This document shows, one piece after another, positions 1-6,286 of a stretch of 12,144 bases of DNA. How positions within the stretch are numbered: position 1 is the first letter of the stretch; each line of letters opens with the position of its first letter. Both the position numbers and the translations under genes were made by a program. The DNA is from Nitrospirota bacterium (GTDB lineage Bacteria; Nitrospirota; Thermodesulfovibrionia; Thermodesulfovibrionales; JdFR-85). The stretch is taken from contig JAADHP010000140.1 in NCBI GenBank assembly GCA_013151785.1, forward strand, positions 1 through 12,144, read 5' to 3'. The notes under the pieces are model-generated. The model saw nothing but the letters and a program-made list of their open reading frames with translations. It was not told where the DNA came from and searched no databases.

Positions 1-1
1 T

Positions 2-1042
2 ATGCTAAAGGTTGCTATATGTGGTGGTAGTGGCTATACAGGGTCCGAGCTGATAAGACTCCTGCTATCTCATCCACGTGTTAAGATAGCTGCTATAACT
101 TCTGAAAAATCAGCAGGCAGGCCTGTTTATAGCCTTTTTCCGCACCTGAGAGATATCTTAAGCCTTGGTTTTGAATCCCTGAACAAGGAAAAACTACTTA
201 AAAAGGCAGATCTCTTCTTCCTTGCCCTGCCCCATGGCGCATCACAGGACACTGTTGCCTTCTTTGTAAGTCATGGCAAAAGGGTTATAGACCTTTCTGC
301 AGATTACAGACTAAAAGACCCCAAAACGTACCAGACATGGTATGGGTGTGAACATGTTTACCCCCATATACTTAAAAAGGCTGTATATGGGCTTCCAGAA
401 CTGTACAGGAGAAAAATCAAAAAGGCCACAGTGGTGGCCAACCCTGGTTGTTATCCCACCTCTGCGGCCCTTGCTCTTGTGCCTGCACTGAAGGCAGGAA
501 TAATTGAAATGGACAGCATAGTGATAGACTCAAAATCAGGCACATCAGGTGCTGGAAGAAAGGCTGACACGGCTTATAATTTCTGCGAGATCAATGAATC
601 CTTCAGGGCCTATGGTGTGGGTACTCACAGACATACACCAGAGATTGAGCAGATCCTCTCTGATATGGTAAGACAACCGATCACCGTGAATTTCACTCCT
701 CATCTCCTGCCTATCAACAGGGGTATATTAACCACAGTCTATTGTAAGCTTAACAGAAATGTCCCATTAGAGGATGTGATAAATCTCTATAAAAGGACTT
801 ATAAGAAGGAGTTCTTCATACGGATATACGATGACGGAACCCTGCCAGATGTGCGTAATGTAAGGGGAACGAATTTCTGTGATATAGGTCTGAAGGTTGT
901 AGAAAGAACAAATACCCTTGTTGTGGTATCTGCTATAGACAACCTTGTAAAGGGTGCCTCAGGCCAGGCTGTGCAGAACATGAATATCATGATGGGCTTT
1001 GAGGAAACAGAAGCACTGAAAGATATCTCACCGCTACCATGA
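2..1042 (+). CDS. argC: N-acetyl-gamma-glutamyl-phosphate reductase
   Basis: This enzyme catalyses the NADPH-dependent reduction of N-acetyl-glutamyl phosphate to the semialdehyde, the third step of arginine biosynthesis in the cytoplasm. The 346-residue product has the usual family length. The N-terminal Rossmann loop GGSGYTG (residues 8-14) binds NADP, the catalytic Cys150 lies in ANPGCYPT, and the conserved HRHTPEIEQ segment (209-217) contributes the active-site His. The ATG at base 2 matches the normal family start (MLKVAICGGSGYTG), so the gene appears complete although its ribosome site is outside the window. Its TGA overlaps the next gene's ATG in an ATGA arrangement, so translation is probably coupled. 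It leads an operon otherwise unrelated to arginine. Confidence 0.97.
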   Translation: MLKVAICGGSGYTGSELIRLLLSHPRVKIAAITSEKSAGRPVYSLFPHLRDILSLGFESLNKEKLLKKADLFFLALPHGASQDTVAFFVSHGKRVIDLSADYRLKDPKTYQTWYGCEHVYPHILKKAVYGLPELYRRKIKKATVVANPGCYPTSAALALVPALKAGIIEMDSIVIDSKSGTSGAGRKADTAYNFCEINESFRAYGVGTHRHTPEIEQILSDMVRQPITVNFTPHLLPINRGILTTVYCKLNRNVPLEDVINLYKRTYKKEFFIRIYDDGTLPDVRNVRGTNFCDIGLKVVERTNTLVVVSAIDNLVKGASGQAVQNMNIMMGFEETEALKDISPLP

Positions 1043-1443
1043 CAGAGATTGTCATCCCTTTGAACATCCATAAAGAGATGATAGAACATGCCCTCCAGGG
1101 AGTGCCCGAGGAGGTATGCGGAATTCTTGCTGGTGATGGTGAGCAGGTAACCACTATCTATAAAATGACCAATACTGAACACTCGCCTGTGAGTTATTTC
1201 ATGGAGCCACAAGAGCAGTTTCAGGTTATGAAAGATATGAGAAATAGAGGCATTAAAATGATGGCTATCTATCATTCCCATCCCGAGGCACAGGCATATC
1301 CATCACAGAAAGATGTAAACCTTGCCTTTTATGATGATGTGGTGTATATTATAATCAGTCTTTTAGGCAATGAACCAGTGGTCAGGGCATTCACGATCAG
1401 GGATAAAAAGATAGAGGAAGTGGAGGTTGTGATTAAACAGTGA
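1039..1443 (+). CDS. M67 family JAMM/MPN metallopeptidase
   Basis: A 134-residue single-domain JAMM (Mov34/MPN) zinc peptidase. The complete metal site is visible: Glu24/25 in VPEEVCGIL, then H79-S-H81, seven residues, S89, two residues, D92, which is the canonical HxHx7SxxD signature. Bacterial stand-alone M67 proteins are often linked to ubiquitin-like sulfur carriers (ThiS/MoaD type), from which they can trim C-terminal extensions. No such carrier is present here, so the substrate is unknown. The start ATG lies inside the argC stop (ATGA), and no separate Shine-Dalgarno is seen, which implies translational coupling. The stop overlaps the GTG of the next gene. Fold and catalytic competence are well supported; the cellular role is inference. 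Confidence 0.9.
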   Translation: MTEIVIPLNIHKEMIEHALQGVPEEVCGILAGDGEQVTTIYKMTNTEHSPVSYFMEPQEQFQVMKDMRNRGIKMMAIYHSHPEAQAYPSQKDVNLAFYDDVVYIIISLLGNEPVVRAFTIRDKKIEEVEVVIKQ

Positions 1444-2357
1444 AGGTAGGGTTTGTTTATGACGATGTATATCTGATGCACAGGCCTTTAGGCTTTCATC
1501 CTGAAAGACCTGAAAGACTCCGGGCAATTGTGGATGTGCTGAAGGCCAATTCTATCTGGAATGAACTTATACAGATCAAACCCATTAAGGCAGAGGACTC
1601 TCTTATTACCTCTGTGCATGATGTAAGTTATCTTGACAGGGTAAAAACAGCTACCCCTGGTTATTTTGACCCTGATACCTATTTTTCAGAGGGCAGCCTT
1701 GAGGCAGCCCTTTCCGCTGCAGGGGCTGTGGTGGAGGCCATAAGAATGTGCAAAGAAGGCGAGATCCAGAGGGCCTTTTGTGCTGTAAGGCCTCCAGGAC
1801 ACCATGCAGAATCTGACAGGGCAATGGGTTTTTGTATATTCAACAATATAGCCATTGGTGCAAGGTATGCCCAGTCTCTTGGCTATGAAAAGGTCTTTAT
1901 CATAGACTTTGATGTACACCATGGAAATGGAACTGAACACATGTTCTATGAAGATGATTCTGTTTTTTATTTCAGCACACATCAGTATCCTCATTACCCC
2001 GGCACAGGCTCTACTGAAGAGCGGGGTCGTGGAAAAGGAGAGGGGTTCACCTATAACATACCCATGCCCGCAGGTGCAGGCGACAGCGAATATATTGATG
2101 CCTATACCATAAAACTACCTGAACTGGTTAAACAGTTTGACCCTGATATGGTACTTGTCTCTGCTGGTTATGATTTACACGAAAAAGACCCCCTTGCAGG
2201 CATAGCTGTTACAGATGCAGGCATAAGAGCCATTGTTAGAGGAATCCTTGACTCAAAGGAGGCTATCCCCTTTGTGTTTGCCCTTGAAGGTGGTTATAAC
2301 CTTGAGGCCCTTGCCAGATCTGTCTTTACAACAGTGGAAGAATTATTAAAGGATTAG
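1440..2357 (+). CDS. Histone deacetylase-family (class II-like) amidohydrolase
   Basis: A 305-residue zinc-dependent deacylase of the HDAC/AcuC/acetylpolyamine amidohydrolase fold. The active site is intact: the His pair H121-H122 in RPPGHHAE, the charge-relay and zinc ligands D156, D158 and H160 in DFDVHHGNGT, the third zinc ligand D245 in SAGYDLHEKDPL, and the transition-state Tyr286 in LEGGYN. The N-terminal HPERPERL signature is also typical. In bacteria these enzymes remove acetyl groups from lysines, polyamines or other small amines; the substrate here cannot be read from sequence. It starts at GTG 1440, overlapping the M67 stop by 4 bases, with GGAGG at 1422-1426 upstream (13-base spacing, rather long), so coupling is likely. 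Confidence 0.94.
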   Translation: MKVGFVYDDVYLMHRPLGFHPERPERLRAIVDVLKANSIWNELIQIKPIKAEDSLITSVHDVSYLDRVKTATPGYFDPDTYFSEGSLEAALSAAGAVVEAIRMCKEGEIQRAFCAVRPPGHHAESDRAMGFCIFNNIAIGARYAQSLGYEKVFIIDFDVHHGNGTEHMFYEDDSVFYFSTHQYPHYPGTGSTEERGRGKGEGFTYNIPMPAGAGDSEYIDAYTIKLPELVKQFDPDMVLVSAGYDLHEKDPLAGIAVTDAGIRAIVRGILDSKEAIPFVFALEGGYNLEALARSVFTTVEELLKD

Positions 2358-2366
2358 ATAGAATAT

Positions 2367-2945
2367 ATGGGTATGATGGAAAAAAAGATAATATATTTTG
2401 AAAGACCAGGTCGTGAAAACACCGAGGTCTGCCTCGATATAGTAAAGGAGACACTGAGTTCCACGGATATAATGCACCTCCTTGTAGCCTCCACCACAGG
2501 AGATACGGGTTTACTCTTTGCCGAAGCCCTAAAAGAAACAGGTATCAATCTGATAGTGGTTACTCACAGTCACGGATTCAAAGAACCGAATACCATAGAG
2601 ATGCCCCATGAGGTCAGAGAACGGATTGAATCCCTGGGTGCAAAGGTGTATACAGGAACGATGATCACCCACTCCCTTGAGACAGCACTGGCCAAGAAAT
2701 TCAGTGGTGTATATCCAACTCTTCTTGTTGCACAGTCATTGAGAAGATTCGGTGAAGGACCCAAGGTATGTATCGAGATGGTCATGATGGCTGCTGATGC
2801 AGGTCTGATCCCCGAAAGTGAGGAGATTCTCACAGTGGCAGGCACTGCAAGGGGAGCTGATACTGTAATGATAATCCGTTCAGCAGCATCCAAGAGGTTT
2901 CTTGACCTCAAGGTGCTTGAAATCTTAGCAAAACCAAGGGGTTAG
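2367..2945 (+). CDS. Stand-alone pyruvate kinase alpha/beta (C-terminal) domain protein
   Basis: A 192-residue protein that resembles the isolated allosteric C-terminal domain of pyruvate kinase (the COG1751-like family), with no catalytic barrel. Visible features are a beta-alpha core with LLVASTTGDTGLLFAEAL (about 38-55), the hydrophobic strand INLIVVTHSHGF and a C-terminal GTARGADTVMIIR segment that could bind a phosphorylated ligand. The molecular function of these small proteins is not established. Three in-frame ATG codons occur near the start (2367, 2373, 2376); AAAGGA at 2348-2353 is the only, weak, ribosome-site candidate, so the exact start is uncertain by a few residues. It lies 9 bases after the deacylase gene and 3 bases before the HEPN gene, so it belongs to the same operon. 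Confidence 0.88.
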   Translation: MGMMEKKIIYFERPGRENTEVCLDIVKETLSSTDIMHLLVASTTGDTGLLFAEALKETGINLIVVTHSHGFKEPNTIEMPHEVRERIESLGAKVYTGTMITHSLETALAKKFSGVYPTLLVAQSLRRFGEGPKVCIEMVMMAADAGLIPESEEILTVAGTARGADTVMIIRSAASKRFLDLKVLEILAKPRG

Positions 2946-2948
2946 ATT

Positions 2949-3323
2949 ATGAGGCAAAAGGACTGGATTGAACAGGCAAAAAGGACAATCAAATCTGCAG
3001 AGCATTCTGCTCAGGGAGGATTTTTTGAGGATGCGGCATTCCTTTCCCATCATGCTGCCATGCTTGGTGCCATTGAACTGCTCACAAGGAAAGGGATTGT
3101 AAGCACTGGACAGTCAGTCTATTATCTGCTAAAACAGATAGAGAATGTTAAACAGGATTTACTGCATAAAGCACGTCTGCTTGATACCTATTATACACCA
3201 TCCCGTTATCCCTATTGCTTTGAAAAGGGCTCTCCCAAGGATTATTTTGACGAAGAAATAGCAAAGGAGGCAATAAACTGTGCAAAGGCTATCCTGGAAT
3301 ACATTGAGACAGAACTGGGCTGA
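2949..3323 (+). CDS. HEPN domain protein
   Basis: A 124-residue all-helical HEPN protein. It begins with the typical WIEQAKRTIKSAEHSA helix and carries the subfamily signature LLDTYYTPSRYP (about 77-88) followed by an acidic DEEIAKEAINCAKAILEYIE helix. HEPN proteins of this group are usually encoded beside a small nucleotidyltransferase and form two-gene modules, some of them toxin-antitoxin systems. The RNase motif Rx4-6H of active HEPN toxins is not visible: the Arg in PSRYPYCF has no matching His. RNase activity is therefore doubtful. The next gene starts inside its 3' end and is the degenerate nucleotidyltransferase partner. The ATG is 3 bases after the previous stop. Confidence 0.85.
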   Translation: MRQKDWIEQAKRTIKSAEHSAQGGFFEDAAFLSHHAAMLGAIELLTRKGIVSTGQSVYYLLKQIENVKQDLLHKARLLDTYYTPSRYPYCFEKGSPKDYFDEEIAKEAINCAKAILEYIETELG

Positions 3324-3666
3324 CCTGTTCTTTTTTGAACCTCTTTCCGAGTTTCTTTCCCGTCTCCACGAAGACCGTGGCGGAGAGGTCATTGCAGTGG
3401 CTATGTTCAGTCCCGAGGGAGAAGATGTCCCTCCACCAGTGCCTCCGGTTCATATACTTGTGCTCTATCGTGACCATGTCAATTTTCTCAGGGAAACCTT
3501 CTTTCTCAGAGAGCACGACCCGTCAGGATTGTTCAATTTTTTCAGTTACGGACTCCCGGATTTCCAGAATATGTACAGGGAGTCCAATCCTATTGCACAT
3601 CAGGCTGTAAAAACTGGCCTGATCCTCTTTGAAACCGACAGTGAAATGGAAGATTTTATTACATGA
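3280..3666 (+). CDS. Degenerate minimal nucleotidyltransferase (MNT-like) partner of HEPN
   Basis: A 128-residue protein overlapping the HEPN gene by 44 bases. The GTG start at 3280 is chosen because AAAGGAGG ends 9 bases upstream. Its context and pattern fit the MNT partner of HEPN: a predicted strand AVAMFS (about 39-44), the segment VHILVLYRD (57-65) where the catalytic SDxD strand should be, and a C-terminal ESNPIAHQAVKTGLILFETD resembling the usual 'NP...GxxLYE' tail. The catalytic elements are gone: the GS motif is replaced by MFSPEGED and the metal-binding Asp pair by PPVPPVH, a proline-rich loop. It is therefore probably catalytically dead and may be structural or regulatory. Assignment is by position plus weak pattern similarity and needs a profile search. 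Confidence 0.65.
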   Translation: MQRLSWNTLRQNWADLFFFEPLSEFLSRLHEDRGGEVIAVAMFSPEGEDVPPPVPPVHILVLYRDHVNFLRETFFLREHDPSGLFNFFSYGLPDFQNMYRESNPIAHQAVKTGLILFETDSEMEDFIT

Positions 3667-3685
3667 AGTTACAATAGTGTCTGGT

Positions 3686-3737
3686 AAACATGTCATGCTG
3701 AAGCCTGATCTTCATCAGGACATGTTTGTTTCAGCAT
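3686..3737 (+). repeat. Interleaved inverted repeats in the proS leader
   Basis: Three pairs of complementary arms are visible. AAACATGTC (3686-3694) pairs with GACATGTTT (3719-3727). ATGCTGAA (3695-3702) pairs with TTCAGCAT (3730-3737). CCTGAT (3704-3709) pairs with ATCAGG (3714-3719) around a CTTC tetraloop. The first two pairs are interleaved (A-B-A'-B'), so as RNA they form either two mutually exclusive hairpins or a pseudoknot. The outer text TGTCATGCTGAA ... TTTCAGCATCTTGAT also looks like a short dispersed palindromic repeat interrupted by an insert. It could be a leader regulating proS or a repeat remnant; the sequence does not decide. There is no poly-T tract for a classical attenuator. 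Confidence 0.5.
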
Positions 3738-3783
3738 CTTGATAAAACAAAGACTTACGAGACCCTGTTTCCAGGAGGCTTAG

Positions 3784-5478
3784 ATGAGATTTTCCAGAAT
3801 CTTTATTCCTACCCTACGGGAGATACCAGCCGAGGCAGAAGCAGTAAGCCACAAACTACTGCTCCGGGGAGGATATATAAGACAGCTTGCCTCTGGTCTT
3901 TATATCATCCTTCCTCTCGGGTTCCGTGTACTGGAGAAGATCAACCGTATTATCCGTGAGGAAATGAATCGTATAGGAGCTCAGGAACTTCTCTTACCCC
4001 TGTTGCATCCTGCGGAGGTCTGGCAGAAAACAGGACGCTGGTATGAAATAGGGGATGAAATGTTTCGACTGAAGGACAGAACAGGTCGTGATATGTGTCT
4101 TGGCATGACCCATGAAGAGATAATGACATGGCTCGCATCAAAGGAGATCAGATCCTACAGGGACCTTCCCCAGGTATGGTACCAGATTCAGACCAAACTT
4201 CGTGACGAGGCAAGGCCCAAAAGCGGGATAATGAGAACAAGAGAATTCATTATGAAGGACTCCTACAGCTTTGATCGTGATGAAGAAGGTCTTGAAAGAA
4301 ACTATCAGCTTCATATCGAGGCTTACAACAGGATATTCACCCGGTGTGGCCTAAGGTTTTACCAGGTTGAATCAGACCCCGGCATGATGGGAGGTGCCAC
4401 AGCACATGAGTTCATGGCCCCGAGCCCTGCAGGTGAAGATGATGTAGCCCTCTGTGACTCCTGTGGCTATTCAGCTAATGTTGAGCTTGCCCGAAGTATT
4501 TCCAAAAAGGTTAATTTTGAAGACTGGCCCTATGAAGAGGTTCACACGCCTGAAAAACGGACGGTTCAGGAGGTATCTGAATTCCTTGGCATAGGCCCTG
4601 AATACTTCATAAAAAGCCTTCTCTATATCTCAAACAGTGGCCCTGTTCTTGTACTATTACGGGGTGATCAGGATCTACAGGAGAGAAAATTACAACGTAT
4701 TATCGGTACTTTCAGAACAGCCTCAAAGGATGAAATAGAAGATATACTTGGTGTTGAGGCAGGGTTTATCGGTCCCCATGGTCATAAGGATATAAGGATA
4801 ATAGCTGATGAGACCCTGAAAGAAGGGGTATATGTAAGCGGTGCAAACAAAAAGGATTATCATGTTAAAGGCCTGAGACCTGGCACCCACTTTGAAGCCC
4901 GGTTCGCTGACCTTCATCTTGCCAGGGAAGGAGACCTCTGTCCACAGTGTAATGCACCTCTCAGGATTGAAAGGGTTATAGAGATAGGAAATATCTTCAA
5001 GCTTGGCACAAAATATTCCGAGCCCCTGGGTGCGACCTTTCTTGACAGGGAAGGCAGAGAGAGGCCTATTATTATGGGCAGTTATGGCATCGGACCTGCA
5101 AGGATCGCAGCTGCTGCTGTGGAACAGAACCATGATGACAACGGCATAATCTGGCCTTTGAGTATCTCTCCATTCAGTGTGATAATACTACCGCTTAATA
5201 TGAGCCATGAAGATACCCTTCGTATCTCAGAGGAACTCTACAACAGTCTGCTTGATGAAGGACTGGATGTTCTCATTGACGACAGGGCTGAAAGGGCAGG
5301 AGTAAAGTTCAAGGATGCTGACCTCATCGGTATACCCCTGCAGATAATTATCGGAGAAAAAGGGTTAAAGGAAGGGGTTTGCGAGATAAAAATCAGGAAG
5401 TCTGGTGAAAGAATAAAGGTACCCACCGGTGATATCCACATAATGGTTAAAGGGAAATTAAAGGAACTGGGTCTCTGA
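3784..5478 (+). CDS. proS: Prolyl-tRNA synthetase (bacterial type, with INS editing domain)
   Basis: Class II aminoacyl-tRNA synthetase charging tRNA(Pro). The 564 residues match the usual bacterial length. Visible parts in order: N-terminal catalytic half with GLYIILPLGFRVLEKI, the TxE signature MTHEE (108-112), motif 2 region RTREFIMKDSYSF (151-163), the inserted YbaK-like editing domain (about 230-390) containing SLLYISN and VLLRGDQDLQ, motif 3 MGSYGIGPARIAAAAVEQ (431-448) and the anticodon-binding domain with DDRAERAGVKFKDADLIGIP. Two CxxC pairs (C224/C227 and C386/C389) flank the insertion and may bind zinc. The ATG is preceded by AGGAGG at 3773-3778 with 5-base spacing. No terminator separates it from the upstream operon, so co-transcription is possible. 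A mobile-like element begins 28 bases after its stop. Confidence 0.97.
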   Translation: MRFSRIFIPTLREIPAEAEAVSHKLLLRGGYIRQLASGLYIILPLGFRVLEKINRIIREEMNRIGAQELLLPLLHPAEVWQKTGRWYEIGDEMFRLKDRTGRDMCLGMTHEEIMTWLASKEIRSYRDLPQVWYQIQTKLRDEARPKSGIMRTREFIMKDSYSFDRDEEGLERNYQLHIEAYNRIFTRCGLRFYQVESDPGMMGGATAHEFMAPSPAGEDDVALCDSCGYSANVELARSISKKVNFEDWPYEEVHTPEKRTVQEVSEFLGIGPEYFIKSLLYISNSGPVLVLLRGDQDLQERKLQRIIGTFRTASKDEIEDILGVEAGFIGPHGHKDIRIIADETLKEGVYVSGANKKDYHVKGLRPGTHFEARFADLHLAREGDLCPQCNAPLRIERVIEIGNIFKLGTKYSEPLGATFLDREGRERPIIMGSYGIGPARIAAAAVEQNHDDNGIIWPLSISPFSVIILPLNMSHEDTLRISEELYNSLLDEGLDVLIDDRAERAGVKFKDADLIGIPLQIIIGEKGLKEGVCEIKIRKSGERIKVPTGDIHIMVKGKLKELGL

Positions 5479-5496
5479 TTTTGAGATTATTTCTTT

Positions 5497-5505
5497 ATAT
5501 TCATT
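5497..5505. repeat. Left copy of 9-bp direct repeat (putative target duplication)
   Basis: ATATTCATT is identical to 5890-5898. Each copy lies directly outside the 5506-5889 element, as a duplicated insertion target would. The sequence is AT-rich, so a chance match is possible, but the symmetric placement argues against it. Confidence 0.55.
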
Positions 5506-5889
5506 CATTGCTGTCCAAAAAGATTTAGCAAGAAAAAAGAAAGGCAGGGTGCCGAAGAAAAATAATGCCCACACCTTTGAAAATAGAAAAATCCTTCTGA
5601 AACAGGAGGTGAAGAGGTGGTTCATCATCCCATTGATGCAATAGGATTTAAATTATAAAAAGACAGGAGTCTTTTCAGCCTTAAGATGATACATAAGGTT
5701 GTTGGTGTAAGTCACTGTCGGTATTGCTACATGGGTATTCTTCACCACCTCTTCACCTCTGCAAAGGAGCATCTATGCTTAAACCTCGTCCTGTCATTGA
5801 ATACAGGTTGGTACAGAGACTAATCCTGTGGATTGTATTATTTTTATGAGGTGCCCTGCCTTGTTAGAATTTTATATTGGACAGGTGTG
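5506..5889. mobile_element. Putative 384-bp MITE-like element with 9-bp target duplication
   Basis: The segment is bounded by inverted ends CTGTCCAA (5511-5518) and TTGGACAG (5877-5884); the outermost bases CA and TG also match. Exactly the same distance outside lie identical 9-bp direct repeats ATATTCATT (5497-5505 and 5890-5898), the pattern expected of a target-site duplication. No ORF resembling a transposase is present, so mobility would be in trans. The interior is a nested fold: AAGGCAGGGTGCC (5541-5553) pairs with 5850-5862 (two G-U pairs); CCTTTG (5574-5579) with 5762-5767; a perfect 16-bp pair joins 5606-5621 to 5744-5759. Small hairpins sit at 5658-5675, 5676-5701, 5790-5807 and 5822-5834. 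A structured RNA gene is the main alternative; conserved RNase P, tmRNA, SRP and intron signatures are not seen. Confidence 0.6.
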
Positions 5890-5898
5890 ATATTCATT
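5890..5898. repeat. Right copy of 9-bp direct repeat (putative target duplication)
   Basis: ATATTCATT matches the left copy at 5497-5505. Its last base is also the first base of the -35 hexamer of the candidate rpsU promoter, so the element abuts that promoter. Confidence 0.55.
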
Positions 5899-5927
5899 TG
5901 ATTTTTATCCTTCTGTTATGTCATAAT
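5898..5927 (+). promoter_or_regulatory. Candidate promoter upstream of rpsU
   Basis: TTGATT (5898-5903) and CATAAT (5922-5927) are separated by 18 bases, a reasonable sigma-70-type promoter. Transcription would start near 5934 and read through the hairpin at 5960-5983 before reaching rpsU, which would make that hairpin a leader attenuator. Assigned by eye only. Confidence 0.4.
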
Positions 5928-5959
5928 TGATGAGAGAGTAAAGGATTTTGCAGCTTATG

Positions 5960-5993
5960 GCCGCAGAAACTTGCCTCTGCGGCTTTTATTTTT
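5960..5993 (+). terminator. Strong intrinsic terminator-like hairpin just upstream of rpsU
   Basis: A perfect 8-bp stem, GCCGCAGA (5960-5967) with TCTGCGGC (5976-5983), an 8-base loop, then TTTTATTTTT. It either ends transcripts from proS or from the inserted element, or acts as an attenuator in the rpsU leader. Only about 17 bases separate its T-tract from the rpsU ribosome site at 6011, leaving no room for a complete promoter between them. Confidence 0.8.
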
Positions 5994-6024
5994 AAAAGCA
6001 AAAATACGGGAAGGAGGGTTGAGA

Positions 6025-6231
6025 TTGGAGATACAGGTAAACGGAAAAAACATCGATCGTGCTATAAAACTCCTTAAAAGAGAGATTGAAAAGGAGGGTC
6101 TTTTCAGGGAGTTGAAAAATAGAAGGCATTATGAGAAACCTTCTGTCAAGAAAAGAAGAAAACAACGTGAGGCTCAGAAGAGAAGAATAAAAACAGCAAG
6201 ATACAAAAGAAATGCAAGGCATTCCAGATAG
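6025..6231 (+). CDS. rpsU: 30S ribosomal protein S21
   Basis: Small basic protein of the 30S subunit, involved in base pairing of mRNA with 16S rRNA during initiation. Reading from TTG 6025 gives 68 residues beginning MEIQVNGKNIDRAIKLLKR, the normal S21 start, followed by the conserved KEGLFRELKNRRHYEKPSVKKRRK and a Lys/Arg-rich tail. AAGGAGG (6011-6017) lies 7 bases before this TTG. A longer reading from TTG 5971 would put the terminator hairpin inside the coding sequence and add 18 residues with no family match, so it is rejected; TTG 6019 is too close to the ribosome site. Expression may be controlled by the hairpin just upstream. A DEAD-box RNA helicase follows after 55 bases. Confidence 0.93.
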   Translation: MEIQVNGKNIDRAIKLLKREIEKEGLFRELKNRRHYEKPSVKKRRKQREAQKRRIKTARYKRNARHSR

Positions 6232-6286
6232 CTTTTATTTCTTTAATCCTGCCACAAAAAATTAATCCAACAAGGAGCAAAAATTT

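Noticed and set aside
799..1281. 160-codon minus-strand ORF across argC and M67
   Set aside because: It is antisense to two well-supported genes, matches no family I recognise and lacks a credible ribosome site.
3321..3335. HEPN stop TGA as a recoding site
   Set aside because: Another in-frame TGA follows within a few codons and the HEPN domain is complete.
4723..5133. 136-codon minus-strand ORF inside proS
   Set aside because: It is a shadow of the proS coding frame with unusual composition and no start signals.
5511..5884. Structured 370-base region as RNase P RNA, tmRNA, SRP RNA or group II intron
   Set aside because: None of the conserved cores was found (for example RNase P GAGGAAAGTCC, a tRNA-like TTCGA...CCA end, SRP domain IV, intron domain V). 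The matching 9-bp flanking repeats fit a transposed element better.
5971..6024. Extended N-terminus of S21 from TTG 5971
   Set aside because: This segment contains the second arm and T-tract of the terminator, and the added residues do not match S21. AAGGAGG is correctly spaced for TTG 6025.
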